Shown: positions 13,513-25,124 of the stretch, in pieces
Layout: every line of letters starts with the position of its first letter
How positions within the stretch are numbered: the first letter of the stretch is position 1
Source of the DNA: Lepas anatifera
Lineage: Eukaryota > Arthropoda > Thecostraca > Lepadidae
Length of the DNA stretch: 64,000 nt
NCBI GenBank assembly: GCA_034440635.1
Contig: JAOTON010002241.1
Location: 558,001 to 622,000 of the forward strand
Direction: 5' to 3'
Made by a program: the position numbers and the translations under genes
Notes under the pieces: generated by a model
The model's input: the letters and a program-made list of their open reading frames with translations, nothing else
What the model was told of the DNA's origin: nothing
Database searches by the model: none

Positions 13513-14208
13513 TTAAGTAAAGGTATCTTGGCCAAAATGGGTTAAAATTTGACCCATGTAGGAAATCCATTATAACTCTGGAACCATTAGAACTGGAACA
13601 AAACCAAAGGCATCAATGTGTTCGCCCTGATCCAAGGATTCGAATGATATGCGACATAATCTTGAAAGATCATATCGTTACGGTGATATCAGGCCAAGGT
13701 CAAATAATGACCTTTTAGGGTCATGCTGCATTTCATTCGAATATTTAGGTCATGTTCGTCACTATTATACCAAATTTACTTATGCATCTTATCTCCTTCA
13801 AAAGTTACAGGTACAAACAAATTCGAAAACCATGACCTTTGGTGACCTCTGGTGACCTTGTTATTGACCTGACCACAAAATGAAATCCAGACTTCAGATT
13901 TGTATTTTTAAGAGCTTTCGAATGAAAATTAGGAACTTAATAAATTAGGAGCTCTTCTAAAAGCCGAGTTACAGCCTGGTTTTGTCAGCCAAATTTTAGA
14001 AGACCATAATCACCTTACATTGGTTTAGCAATGACTGTCATACCTCGTTCTGACCTGACCTGATCCAAATTTTCGGTCATAATGTGTCAAATTGCTTACC
14101 CTAAGGGTGTACGAAGCAACCTCTTATTTAAATCAGCTCGGAATCATCCGCAAAAAAACAAGGAGGGGGTCCCATCGGTCCTCCCTTACTCATACGGTGA
14201 AAGGTTAA
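13513..14208. mobile_element. Diverged AGGTCA-rich repeat, probable TTAA-element relative
   Basis: Bounded by TTAA at 13513 and 14205. The right end (TTAACCTTTCACC read inward on the minus strand) is followed by a hairpin-like GGGGGTCCCATCGGTCC and a T-run module, as in the TTAA elements at 25-40 kb. The interior carries TGACCT and AGGTCA words (for example TTCTGACCTGACCTGATCC). The left end lacks a matching inverted repeat, so it is eroded or the boundary is wrong. Confidence 0.45.
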
Positions 14209-14985
14209 TGACAACACAAGGGTAAAGTAAACTCTAGTCTCAGAAACGTCCTAATGATGAAATCCAGTTCCTCTTCCAGGAGCTCGGGGGAAAATATGCG
14301 TAAGGTCATCAGAGAGGACACTATCACCACACCCCACTTGGATTTTGGCACGTGGGCTGAGAACAAAATGCATAAGATCGCTCTCATTCCGTACCCGAGC
14401 TAGCTTCCCGCCCTGTGACGATTTGAAATTACTATTGTTTTCACTATCATCAGTATTATGAAATGCTGTCATACGCTATGTTCATGATGCATCGTCCTAC
14501 ACCTTCATATATCATGTTGCGGGTAAATATCTTTGGGTATGTTTATTGTCCTGGACCAGTGCGGAAACACCAGGTCAGCATAAAGTAAATTTAACGGTGC
14601 ACTTAACCACTCCTACTGTTGGCCACCTGGGAAGGCCCAAGCGTGTCCAAAGTGCTCGTCATTAACACCAGTAATTAAATTCTCATTCTCTGAGTGGTGA
14701 TGACGAAGCGCGGATACCGGAAGAGGCAAGAAACATATCCTGTGCTGCGCATTGTGTGACTAAACGTTATCAGTGCACGAAAGTGTATCCGCTCACGAGC
14801 CTCATGCTGCACCGGGTCGGAGTTATGGCATTTGTTTGGGATAAGTCGGGTGGACCGGCCGATTTTTGCCTCTGGACCATGCACTGCCGTCGGCGTGACA
14901 ACTCCTGCTTCTGCCCGTCACCGGCGCCGAGGGATGTCTTCACGGTTTAAAGATGATTTATGAAGGTGAGCCACGGCGTGACCGG
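14209..14985. other. Anonymous sequence
   Basis: Short open frames only; nothing recognised. Confidence 0.4.
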
Positions 14986-15660
14986 TGGAGGATGACGAGT
15001 CACCGACTCGGCGCCCGGCGGGGCGCTGCCGGCGCCACGGCCACGTCTGATGATGCTGCCCAGCGGGAGGTTATGAGCCAGGTGCCGCTGATTGTTAGCC
15101 ATACGTGCCCCATTTTATAGATACACAACTGTTTTCTAATCGCTTGAAAAGCTGCCGTCGAATTGTTCTGCGATGTCGTTCTCCGATAGAACTGTTAAAT
15201 CATTCTCGACTCTGTTGGAAGCAGCCTCAGAATATCACTGACAAAGAGCGCGTGCTGCAGTGTGCTGCCCTGTGGCACTCCAGGCCGGCGGTGCGTCTCT
15301 CTCACGTCAGCGCGCCGCCGCGTCGCCGTCCGATCAATCGAACCCAGCCCGGCCGCCGACGCCGACACCCGTCATTTTTCTATCTGCTTTTCCAATCTGC
15401 CAGCTCATACAGGCCAACTCCCGGCGGGCCTTGTTTATACATTTTCCATAAAAGTCGGCAGCGTCGACACGGCGCGGTCGTTGGCGGCGTCGACGGCGGC
15501 ACCGGTGGTGCGTGTCTGTCCACCGTTCCCCTGAGGAGAGTGATCCGGGGCCGCCCTACAATGCCGTCAGGGCTGGAGGGTCAGAGAGTCTCCCTCCCCT
15601 CTCCCCGGGCTGGGATACGAGCGGTACCAGTGCGCTCAGAATGCTATCAAGAATGATAGG
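14986..15660. other. GC-rich, CpG-containing unique block
   Basis: Many CGCCGGC and GCGCCGCCG words with islands such as TTGTTTATACATTTTCCATA. Several overlapping frames are open here because stops are rare. No domain or Kozak-supported start stands out. Confidence 0.4.
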
Positions 15661-17510
15661 TTTAGAGAGTGCTTTTTGCCTGGGGTCAGACACGCGCCGA
15701 CGTCCAGAGCCGTGCAGCGTGGGACGGCAGACTGTCTGGACGTCGGGCAGCGGACAAAGTCGTAACCACCTGCCACAAGCTTGGAATCTACAACTTGCAC
15801 CAAAAGACTTGGATGTGAAGCTTTGGGTACAGGTGAATCTGCTTCATAGGTTGGGTACCCGGAAGAGTTGCATGCGTAAGGTAAGCACATAACGGTCTTT
15901 TATTTCTGAACATGCGTATTGCAATCCCGTGGAACAATGATTTGTAACAATATCACTAAATAGGTTTCCACAGAAGCTATTCAGGTTAACGAAAAACCAA
16001 AAGTATGCAAAAAACATGAACCCATAAATGAATTTATTTTCCAGATTGAACCAAATTGCCGCGCAATCGGCACGCTAGTCCTACAACTCGTAGGCAATAC
16101 CCACCGCAACAGGTTAGATGGGAGGATTTGGTGAGAGGTGAGATGGGAGGATTTGGAGGTAGTTTGAACCGAAATGTACTTCTTACATGACGATTTAGCT
16201 GATAACGAAATCGCAAAAATACACCATAGCATGAGTTTCCAGAAGTTGTATGTCTCGTATTAAGGTTCCTTCAATTTCGTTCCTACTTCGCATGAGAGTA
16301 CGCGGTTTGATAAGTTTCAAATTTTGCTCAATTTTTCGAGGAGGGCATCTACCTGTCAGAGCCGCATGACAAAATCCATGGAGCGAAGCGGATTGAGAAT
16401 TCTCAAGAGACTCTATTCTGGCCGCTTGGTGGTTCTGACAGTTGATGCCAGGGCTCTGCAATTGTGTAAGGTGATAACCATTTTACGCTAGACGCCCAAA
16501 CTAAGGCCCCGCAATCTAAATTCCAAAATAGTTTTTGAGAAATTTTGGAAAAAATGTTTTCAACTTTGCAGTTTTCTCATTTTTATTTCTTAAGCGACGA
16601 ACTTGAAATTTACCTCTGTTTGAGAAAGCAACAAGGAACACCTAAGAAAAAATTCGAACTGGTGCGACAATATTTATTACGTCAAAACGCAGTATTTCTA
16701 ATACAAGCAAAAAAGCTGTTGAAATTTCACGGCAGACTTATAAGCTCAAAATATCAGAAGGCACGCTTCAGTTAGTTTAAAGACAGCCACCTGGAGGCAG
16801 CTAGGTCAATTTTCTGGTGCTTTGGCATAGTTTCCAGTGTAAAACGTAAAATTCTGACCTAGTTGTTGCCATTCTGCCGGAGGACTGCATTTTTGCCCAT
16901 TTCTTCTAAGTCTTAATATCTCGCGATCTAACACGCCGATTTGACTTTTCATTTCAAGTAATGAAAGAACATTGCCTCCGCCTGATAATATTTGGAGATG
17001 GATATCGTGATATTGAAATTCATTGTTTTATATGTATAAATATGATTTTAGTAGAAAACCTTTTATTTGTAGCTTCTCGGTTCCGAGCACATGTCATTCA
17101 CAAGATCAGAATTGACATGGCTGAATAGGAAAAGGAATTGCAGTTATTTCATTCATTTACACTACTCACTTATCTCCAACGGATTTCGAGTAATTCGTCC
17201 GAAAGGGTATTTCAAAGAGCTAAATTTCTCGGAACATGTTTGCTTCTCACCATGGCTTCAAGTCCTTAAAATGAATGGAAGTGGATGAAATTTGGCTAGG
17301 GTCACCGATACTTAGGGTCTTGGGTCACCGATACAAGTGATTCTAGGCCAATATTATGTTTGGTTCGTCTTCTAGAAGCAGCTTTGTACCATGCCTTTTC
17401 TGTACGAACATAGCACCCGGCGCCACGATCACGGCATTGTTTTGATTGAGTGATACCGGTCAGTGACCTCCTGACGGGTCACAAGTGTAGGGCTAGTGGG
17501 AGCCGGCGAA
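15661..17510. other. Anonymous sequence
   Basis: A short direct repeat (GAGATGGGAGGATTTGG type, near 16117-16157) is the only structure seen. Confidence 0.4.
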
Positions 17511-17511
17511 G

Positions 17512-17592
17512 TGTGGCGTAGTGGTCTGATGGTTAGAGGACCTGTCTCGTGATAAGGGTTGCCCGGTTCGAATCCGGGGTTGACTGCGAGAT
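17512..17592 (+). mobile_element. tRNA-derived SINE head
   Basis: GTGTGGCGTAGTGGTCTGAT followed by GGTTAGAGG resembles a tRNA A-box region. About 45 bp on, GGTTCGAATCCGGGG is a strong B-box. The acceptor ends do not pair and no clean cloverleaf forms, so it is read as a SINE head rather than a tRNA gene. Confidence 0.55.
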
Positions 17593-18520
17593 ATGTATTA
17601 GTTATTTCAAAGAAAAAAATGATAACACTGACCTACAGGCTTATGAAGAGATACTTTGAGAACGAAATATGGTTTGCTTTTAGCACATTGGCATGCGGCT
17701 CTCCTGCGCCGGTGGGGCGTTAGCCCAGGTCGCAGACCGGGTTTTTTCCTGCAGGTATTAATTTCTAACAGGGTCAATACAGAGGTGAAAAGCGTCATCG
17801 CCAGCTCCAACCCTTCGATTTGTTGAATGTTCTCATCAGGTACTGCACATTAGTGAGGGTCCCAGATATGTAACGCATATTTAGGGATTTTTGCCCCCAT
17901 ATAACGCTTTTTGGCGCCCATGTGAAACGCTTGGTAACACTTTGGCTTACTCCCCCAACCCCTTGGGTCACGTTATGATGTGGATGCGACCTCTGCCTTT
18001 TGATAGCTATGAACACTTCAATGAGATATTAGAACAATATCTTAAAGGACCATCATATAGCAGAATCCACGACACGAGATACGAGACAACACCAGTCAGC
18101 TTAGTGCACAATCTGCTTACTGATTGCAAGGCTGCAAAGAGCCCTTCACGATTAGTTATGAGAGGTTGAATGTTTTTTCAATTTTTGTCCTTACAAGGTA
18201 AACTTTCCTTATACCACGCTCGTGAGAATCTACACGTTTGAAGTTAATGCCTGCATTTATTGATTTATTCAAAATAATCGCCAACAGATAAATTCCAATC
18301 ATAGGCGAAGCAAGAAGATTAAAAAAGTTCATTTACAGCAGAAGAAATCAGACAGTGTATGTACATCCTATAAAATGGAAAATCTTAAAATGTAAAATAT
18401 AAAAATATATATTTATGGAATGTGAAAAGTCCATAGATTTGTGACCCTGTTAGGCAAAGCGCTAGCTTCGTAGCACTCGATTCGCCTCACATTTGACTAA
18501 CACCAGCTTTTTCTATTTGT
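17593..18520. other. Anonymous sequence
   Basis: Nothing recognised. Confidence 0.35.
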
Positions 18521-18930
18521 GCGTGAGGTTCCAGTCTTGTGTAAGGTTCCCAACGGCGCCGAGGCGCACCCCCTGCAGCGCCGAAGATCCGCCAACGCGA
18601 GCTGACAGCGCCGTTTTATTACATTCTGAGGTCTTTTTATTCGCCTATATTGCCTCAGCACACTCGCCGACATGGGGAATGACTTATGAAACAGACAAAT
18701 AGTCCCCGAAATGTGGACCTGTCACCGGAAAAGGCCGCTGTCAGAGGCGATCGAGGCTGTGAGCGGCGGCGGCAGATCAAATCTGCCAATGCGCGGCGGC
18801 AGGGGTCCGGTCTGCCCCGCACGCACCAGAACGAGCGGCAGGGCGAGCGGCTCCAGCTGGCGGCAATGCGACCGCCAGCATCCCTGCTGGGAGCTGGCGG
18901 CGATACAATTAGCAAGCGGAGGTTATAGAT
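18521..18930. other. GC-rich, CpG-containing unique block
   Basis: GC-rich stretch (GCGGCGGCGGCAG and similar) with short open frames on both strands; no protein identity. Confidence 0.35.
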
Positions 18931-20613
18931 CATTTAGGAAATAGTGAAGTGAATGTTTTGTGGATTTGTTACGCTGGTTAGATGCAACCGTTGTGTAGCA
19001 GGTACGACTGCCACTAATATTTGTGTTTTGGTATTCTGAGTGAAACTTTTTACTCTGTCATAAATAATTCTGGCCCTGAAACAAACAAACTAAAAACGTA
19101 GAAATATGATCAATCAAGACATCGGGCTGAACATCTCTAAACCCAATTGAAGACCATTTTGGTTCTCATCCCTAACCATGGTTCTTAAGTCTTCTGGATT
19201 TTCCTGCACTGGGAACAAGTACCACTTTCATCCTACGTAGTCACTGACCCACCACTGGTGGGATACCGGCGCTATCTACGGTCTACTGGAGGCAGTTATG
19301 CCCCTATGATCAAATATTCTAAGTCAAACGAGGAATAAGAATGCACAAACAAGAAAACCCAAACACTTTTTCCAATGTAGAATGGATCCGTTCAAGTTTT
19401 CGGAGGTGTTGTTCGAACAATGCACTATGCTTTTATTTTCCCCTCAAATCGAGATGGAAATTAAATAAACTCGATGGTTATGTACTAGGGAACGACCTTC
19501 ATCGAAATATCGATGGGATGCCTAGATCCCTGCAAAAATAACTACCGGTCATTGAAGGCTCGCTGACCTCACATTCAATCGCTTGCAAACGCCTCTCTGT
19601 ATAAGTGATCAAGAGCTGAACGTCGTGACAGCATTTATCTAGCCACCGCTGATCTAAGGATTACATCTGTAATGCGGCAACTAGAATGGCAAGTAGAGCT
19701 GAAGGTAAGATAGGCAAGGCAGCTAGAACTGTAGACCAGTAGATAATAGGCAAATAGAACTGCAGACCAGTAGATAATTAATAGGCAAGTAGAACTGCAC
19801 ACCAGAAGAATTACGGTAACACGTTCTGCTTTTAATTCAGTTGCCAGCTTTTTCCTACTTTGCTCGAATTCATGAACCATTTGCAAAGGATATGTACTGA
19901 CTGCAGACAAAATACTAGCGATAATTACTTTTGCTATACCCAAAGAGGAGCACCATTAGTATTCTGCGCCCGATGCGATCGGTTCCTATTAGTTTTAGCT
20001 TGTTCTGTACCATGGAATTTAAGTATAAAGCTTGTTTAGGCATCTAAAAGCACCGAGCTGCCAATCAAACTATCATCATTTTCAACTGGTGCGTTTTTAA
20101 GCGAGAGAAAGGAAGCTATCAATTATTAAGCATAATAATTAGTCACAAAAGTTTGATTGACAACCTTGGATTTCAGCTGCAAAAATAGCTTTAGATTTGA
20201 AATTCCTTGAGCACAGCGACGTTTTTAGGTCAACAAGGTGGTCATCGATGGTACATCAAAATTATCAACTAAAAACCCACCTGAACAAACTTTATCTTTA
20301 AAGTCAATATGACAGAACTGAATAGAGCTAATAGAGATGCATCCCATCGGACACTGACTACTGGTGGTATGTTTTTGTGCGGTAGCAAAGTGATCATCTA
20401 AAATACTTTCTTTCCCTGCAACCAGCAAGCATATGTGATACGTCGAGTGACAAAAACGAAAGCGGCACCTCGGCTTAAGCCTTCGAGCTTTTCCACCAAT
20501 CTCTGGAAATGAGGTGCATTGCTGTTCATGTGGAAGCTCCATTGTGGAGGAGTTTCCAAGGTTTGTACTGCGCTTTCAGGCTACTTGTTTCTTGTTTCCT
20601 CACCTCCACACCT
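18931..20613. other. Mostly anonymous sequence; small degenerate repeat near 19.7 kb
   Basis: At 19720-19800, variants of AGTAGAACTGCAGACCAGTA recur about three times at ~40-bp spacing. The minus-strand open frame 20225-20542 is cysteine-containing but unrecognised. Confidence 0.4.
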
Positions 20614-20627
20614 CAGCCCCTGATGGG

Positions 20628-20821
20628 TACATAGCTCCATCCTAGCCGCATCCAGTCTCTGACGGGCACATAGCTCCACATCCCAGTTTCTGACAGGTAC
20701 AGAGATCCACATCCAAACTCTGAAGGACCCAGAGCTCCAAATTCCAGCCTTTGATGGGTATGAAGCTCCACATTCCAGCCTCTGACGGATACGAAGCTCC
20801 ACATCCCAGTTTCTGACGGGA
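20628..20821 (-). repeat. 31-bp minisatellite, ~6 units
   Basis: Units of the form AGCTCCACATTCCAGCCTCT plus GACGGATACGA recur with 10-20% variation. The minus-strand open frames across it (repeated WNVEL-type motifs) are produced by the array. Confidence 0.85.
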
Positions 20822-21227
20822 TCAAAATAACAATAATTCCAATTCCGACTTGGGTTTGATTTCAAGTACTGCACTACCATCATTGTCAGATCTTAAGTAA
20901 AAATTATATTCCCATTCCACATGCATCAGTTACCTTCTGCGAGAAACCACGGAACCCTATTTCAGGAGTAGATGAGAATGTGTGACACAAAAGTTGGGTT
21001 GGGAGCTTCAAAGATACATGTACTCTCACCCTGCACAGCTGATTGCTTTGAAATCTGCATACTTTTGAAGGAAATATGCATCTAGTGTGCGGATACTCAT
21101 CTCAACCCTCTACCGCCCCGGTAACCTCAGCTCTGTGACTGGTGATACCTTTGCATCTGCATCTGCATCAGCTGCTGGCGCCTATGGCGGTGCTTCTCTC
21201 GCCACCAGTGGCTGCTGTCCCCCTGCC

Positions 21228-21335
21228 TCAGCGAGTGCTGGCGCCGACTGCGCCGGCGCCCCGGCCTGTGCGGCCGCTGGCGCCGCCTCTGCCGCCGCTG
21301 GCGCCGCCTCTGCCGCCGCTGGCGCCGTCGGCTGA
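21228..21335 (+). repeat. GCCGCCGCTGGCGCC-type GC-rich repeat
   Basis: TGCCGCCGCTGGCGCC repeats at 21-bp spacing around 21285-21330 within a broader GC-rich stretch. Ala-rich frames on both strands follow from the composition. Confidence 0.6.
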
Positions 21336-21479
21336 GTTATGAGCCAGCCGGCGCCGATTGACAGTGTCTGATTCGACGTATTGGAGTTGATCGGGGCCGC
21401 CGCACTGACACCTGATCCAGGCCAGCGCCGGCGCCGCGCAATCGATACACCAGCCGCCGCGCCCTGCACAGAGCCTGGC

Positions 21480-22480
21480 CTCCTGCAGGGGCGCACTGCA
21501 GCACAGGGATCCTGCAAGGGCACTGCTGCACATAACTACTGCAGGGGACACACTGCTGCGCACTGGTGACAAGACTTGCCTATCCTGCAGGGACACTGCT
21601 ACACATCAGTACTGCAGGGGGTGCACTGCCGCATAGGCCTCCTACAGGGGCACTGCTGCACATAACTACTGCAGTAGGTGCACTGCTGCACAGTGCTCCT
21701 GCAGTGGCATTGCTGCACCTGGTTTCTGCAGCTTTAAATAACTATTACAGGGAACGCATGGCTCCACAGGGCTCCTGTGGGGACGCACTGCTGCAAAGAA
21801 CTGTTGCAGGTGACACACTGCAGGACAGGGCTCCTGCAGCGGACGCACTGCTGCATAGCACTCCTGCGGGGGCACTGCGGCACAGGGCTCCTGCAGGGGC
21901 ACCACTGCACAGAAATACTGCAGGGGACGCACTGCCGCACAGCGCCCTTGTAGGGGCATTGCTGTACAGGGCTCCTGGAGCTGCAAATAACTACTGCAAG
22001 GAACGCAGTGCTGCATAGCGCTCCTGCAGGAGGGCGTACTGTTGCACAGGACTTCTACAGCGAGCGCACTGTTGCACAGGACTCCTGCAGGGACAGTGAT
22101 GCACAGGACTCCTGCAGGGGCAGTGATGCACAGGGCTCCTGCAGGGGCAGTGATGCACAGGACTCCTGCAGGGGCAGTGATGCACAGGACTCCTGCAGGG
22201 GCAGTGATGCACAGGGCTCCTGCAGGGGCAGTGATACACAGGACTCCTGCAGGGGCAGTGATGCACAATGCTCCTGCAGAGACGTTGCTGCACAAGACTT
22301 CTTCTGGGAGCACTTCTACACAGAGTTTCTGAATGAGGCACAGCTGTACGGACTGCTGCAGGGGGCTACTGCTGCACGGACTGCTGCAGGGGCTACTACT
22401 GCACAGACTGCTGCAGGGGGCTACTACTGCACAGACTGCTGCAGGGGGCTACTGCTGCACAGGGTCGCTGCTGCACAGAG
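21480..22480. repeat. CTGCAG-rich minisatellite field with a 27-bp core unit
   Basis: About 1 kb built from variants of CTCCTGCAGGGGCA and CTGCTGCACA. The core at 22080-22270 has about seven near-identical 27-bp units (GACTCCTGCAGGGGCAGTG plus ATGCACAG). The right part (22345-22465) has 27-28-bp units with GGGGGCTACTACTGCAC. Because 27 is a multiple of three and the unit has no stops, several frames on both strands stay open and encode 9-residue repeats. I read this as a satellite, not a gene. Confidence 0.85.
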
Positions 22481-23035
22481 TCGGTAATGCTGAAAACAGG
22501 TACTGCAGTGGTGATGCACTGAGGGTCTGCAAAAGTGCGCTGAGGAGCGGCGTCACAGACTGGGCACTGCAAAGGGCTGCTGGAGGGGGCGGGCTCAATA
22601 TAAAGGGTGGTTGTAGAAGGGTCCTGGATATATGTATTGCACAAGAATGTCTTAAAGCAATGCTGCAAACGCGTGGTAAATATAAAAATATGAAGCGGAC
22701 CCTTGTAATGGATGTGGCAGAGGAACCCTATATAGTTGCTAAGAAGGAAAACTGATAAAGGATGCTACAGAGAGGTCTTGCAGAAAGTATCTGTGGAGAG
22801 GCACTGTGGAGTGATGTCCCGATGAGTGCTTCTGTGCACCAGTGAAGAGAGGCACTGCGCAGGGATGATGTAGAGCGGTGTTGTAGACGGGCGCCCACTG
22901 CCCACTAAAAGTGTTTGTGAAAGAAACGTTGCTCGTGAATAAATTGTCTATGACGTTTTCTATTGCACTTTCTTACCCTAAAAGTTTGAGTGAATTTTTA
23001 TCAGAAAACTTAACCTGATCTTATAAGATCTGGCA
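22481..23035. other. Anonymous flank of the minisatellite
   Basis: Fading CACTGCAAAGGGCTGCTGG-like words up to about 22870, then unique AT-richer sequence. Confidence 0.4.
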
Positions 23036-23092
23036 AGGCCTAGCCTTACCCTAGCCTTACCCTCGCCCTACCCTAGCCCTACCCTAGCCGTT
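23036..23092 (+). repeat. Short CCCTAGCCTTA-type tandem repeat
   Basis: Five to six units of TAGCCTTACCC or TAGCCCTACCC, 11-12 bp each. Confidence 0.7.
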
Positions 23093-23779
23093 CCTGCAGG
23101 GGTCGAAAAACCTACCATTTTGGCATTCTAAATGGTGACAGCCCAAGGTGGGCAAAGTGACAAAAACTACCCCACATGTTTCTTCCAGACCAATAACGGA
23201 GCAAACCACCAAAATTGGCAATTGCAATTTGAGCTCGCAATGTTTTCAACAACTAGAATGGTCCAGGAGTATCCTTTGGCATCATACTAACGCAAAACGT
23301 GCCCCACTTTGCAGCCTGAGCTGGTGACACATTTATGGTTCGACGTTTTCAATGGTGACACACTGGACACTTTTTGGCCCCTGCGTTCCTGCCCCGTCCT
23401 TCCTCACCCTAGACTTAACTTTCCCATACTGTCCTGCCCTAACTAGAACTGACTTCACAGAAATTGAAAATGTGCTCATCGCTTTTTCATTTATAAAAAG
23501 GCTCTCGCACAGGCCGAATGACTAAGCAGTAAATATGGTGATCTTTTGAAGAAAAATATTATTATAATAAACATTTTTTTCCAAATATAAGCTCATTGTA
23601 TTCCACGAGTCTAGAGCCGAAAACGCCATCCTAGCCGGATAGTATACAAGACAGGTACTTACAAGTACACTAAAAGTACAAATAGATCGATTTCGGAAAT
23701 GTTGAAGCCAGTTTCCATTCCACTTGAATCACTTTTATTTTTCAACCTTCTTCGTGTCTGGTTATACTTAATCTCATCG
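23093..23779. other. Anonymous sequence
   Basis: No gene or repeat recognised. Confidence 0.35.
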
Positions 23780-24036
23780 GCAGAACCAGGGACAAGTGGG
23801 TACTTGCTCCCTGACCCTCGGTACCCCCTAAAATGTTCACGGCACCTCCTGAAAGGTCAGTGGCGCCCCCTGAAATGTTATTTCCCAGCCCTTTCCGCAG
23901 GATGCAAGTATTAACGCCCCCACGATAAGATTTGGCGCCGACCTGATAAGTTTTCCGTGCAAAAATGGCGCCTCCTGGTCCAAGTGACGCCCCCACCCGA
24001 CCATGCGTGCCCCCTCCCCTGATCGGCAATCCTGGG
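23780..24036 (-). mobile_element. GCGCC-type hAT-like MITE, copy
   Basis: Minus-strand copy of the family best seen at 51861-52114 and 55271-55539. Shared words include GAAATGTTATTT, AGGATGCAAGTATT, GGCGCCGACCTGATA and GATCGGCAATCCTGG. Ends are not sharply defined. Confidence 0.7.
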
Positions 24037-25124
24037 TCCGTCTATGCTGAGTCTGCTTTTGGGCTTCGTCTGAATATTAGCCCATGTATTCATGGCACTT
24101 CCGTAGGGGTGAATTCTAGCTTTGCTTTGTTCTCGAAAATGGGCCCCTGTTTGCAAGATTTAATCCATTCCCTCTGCATGGATAACGGATGTACCAACGT
24201 TTATCACACCAGATAAATACAGTTTTTGTCGGCAGAACACGGAAAACTGGGCCAATTAAGACGCGATGCCGAGCACGTTGTTTTTGTGCATTGTGTGCGG
24301 ATATCACAGGCATTGTTGAGCCCGGTCACGCTGGGATGACTGCTGTAATGGGGAGGCAAAACTCGTGCTCCAGGGCGGCTTCCATATGGTAACGTCCTCA
24401 AACGATGAATGCATAAGCTGACTATTATAAGCATAGTGACTGAATAAAAATAAAACTGAGACCAAGAACACCTTTTACCAGCAAAATATCTTTCGTGGCG
24501 ACAGCCAAACGGGCGCTTCTGTTAAAGCATACCAAGCGAAAGCTAGCCCAAACTCCGTCTTCCCTCTCGGACATTCTGGATAATATTATTATTTTGTTTA
24601 TCCACTATTAACTACAACAACGCAACTCTTCGTGCATGCATACTTTTCTCAAAGCTCAAGCGCATTTCGGTCGCGAATTTATAGTTTTTCCAGCGTCGAA
24701 ACTTCTCAGAAGCCTTATTTGTAGGATTTGGTAGGGTCTTTGAGAAACTCTTATCCATTGCATGCATGGTGAGTTTTGTTCGGAAATGTAGCAGATATAA
24801 TTTAATTCATGCCACTAACCATGAGTGTAAATTGCATTCTGCTACGGTGCCTATCCACTAAAATATAAACTCTTCATCGGCGTGACAGTCGGGTCGGACC
24901 GAGGATGGTCGGGTCCCTCATATGTAGAATCATAGATACGTGGGGAGAGACCAAGCGGGACTCGCCCGAGTGGTAAGGAGGAAAAGCAAGCCTCTCCTAC
25001 ATACTTTAGGAATAAGGACAACAGATCAGTGCTTCTTTGTTATCTGCCTTGGACTTTGTTTTGCATGTATCTCCAAATAGTCTAGTCAATAAGTTGAATG
25101 GAGTTGAGCCAGTAAGCCGGTGAG
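24037..25124. other. Anonymous sequence
   Basis: No gene seen. A tRNA-like phrase (GACTCGCCCGAGTGGTAAGG, near 24959) lacks a B-box and was not called. Confidence 0.35.

Noticed and set aside
15105..15892. Several overlapping open frames of 60-183 residues
   Set aside because: They coincide with a GC-rich block where stops are rare. No domain in any of them.
17512..17592. Functional tRNA gene
   Set aside because: A-box and B-box are present but acceptor stem pairing and a proper anticodon arm are not. SINE origin fits better, as also at 10.7, 32.0 and 63.5 kb.
20225..20542. 105-residue minus-strand frame with cysteines
   Set aside because: Not recognisable as a transposase or host exon. No splice or start evidence I could trust.
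22080..22270. CRISPR-like array
   Set aside because: Units are contiguous 27-bp tandem repeats without unique spacers, in a eukaryotic setting.
21566..22487. Candidate repeat-protein gene with 9-residue units
   Set aside because: Several frames on both strands are open at once because the 27-bp unit lacks stops. No signal peptide, conserved start or non-repeat domain.
23036..23092. Interstitial telomere-like repeat
   Set aside because: The CCCTAGCCTTA unit is 11-12 bp and does not match TTAGG or TTAGGG arrays closely.
24935..25010. tRNA-like segment GACTCGCCCGAGTGGTAAGG
   Set aside because: No B-box and no cloverleaf. Insufficient for a SINE or tRNA call.
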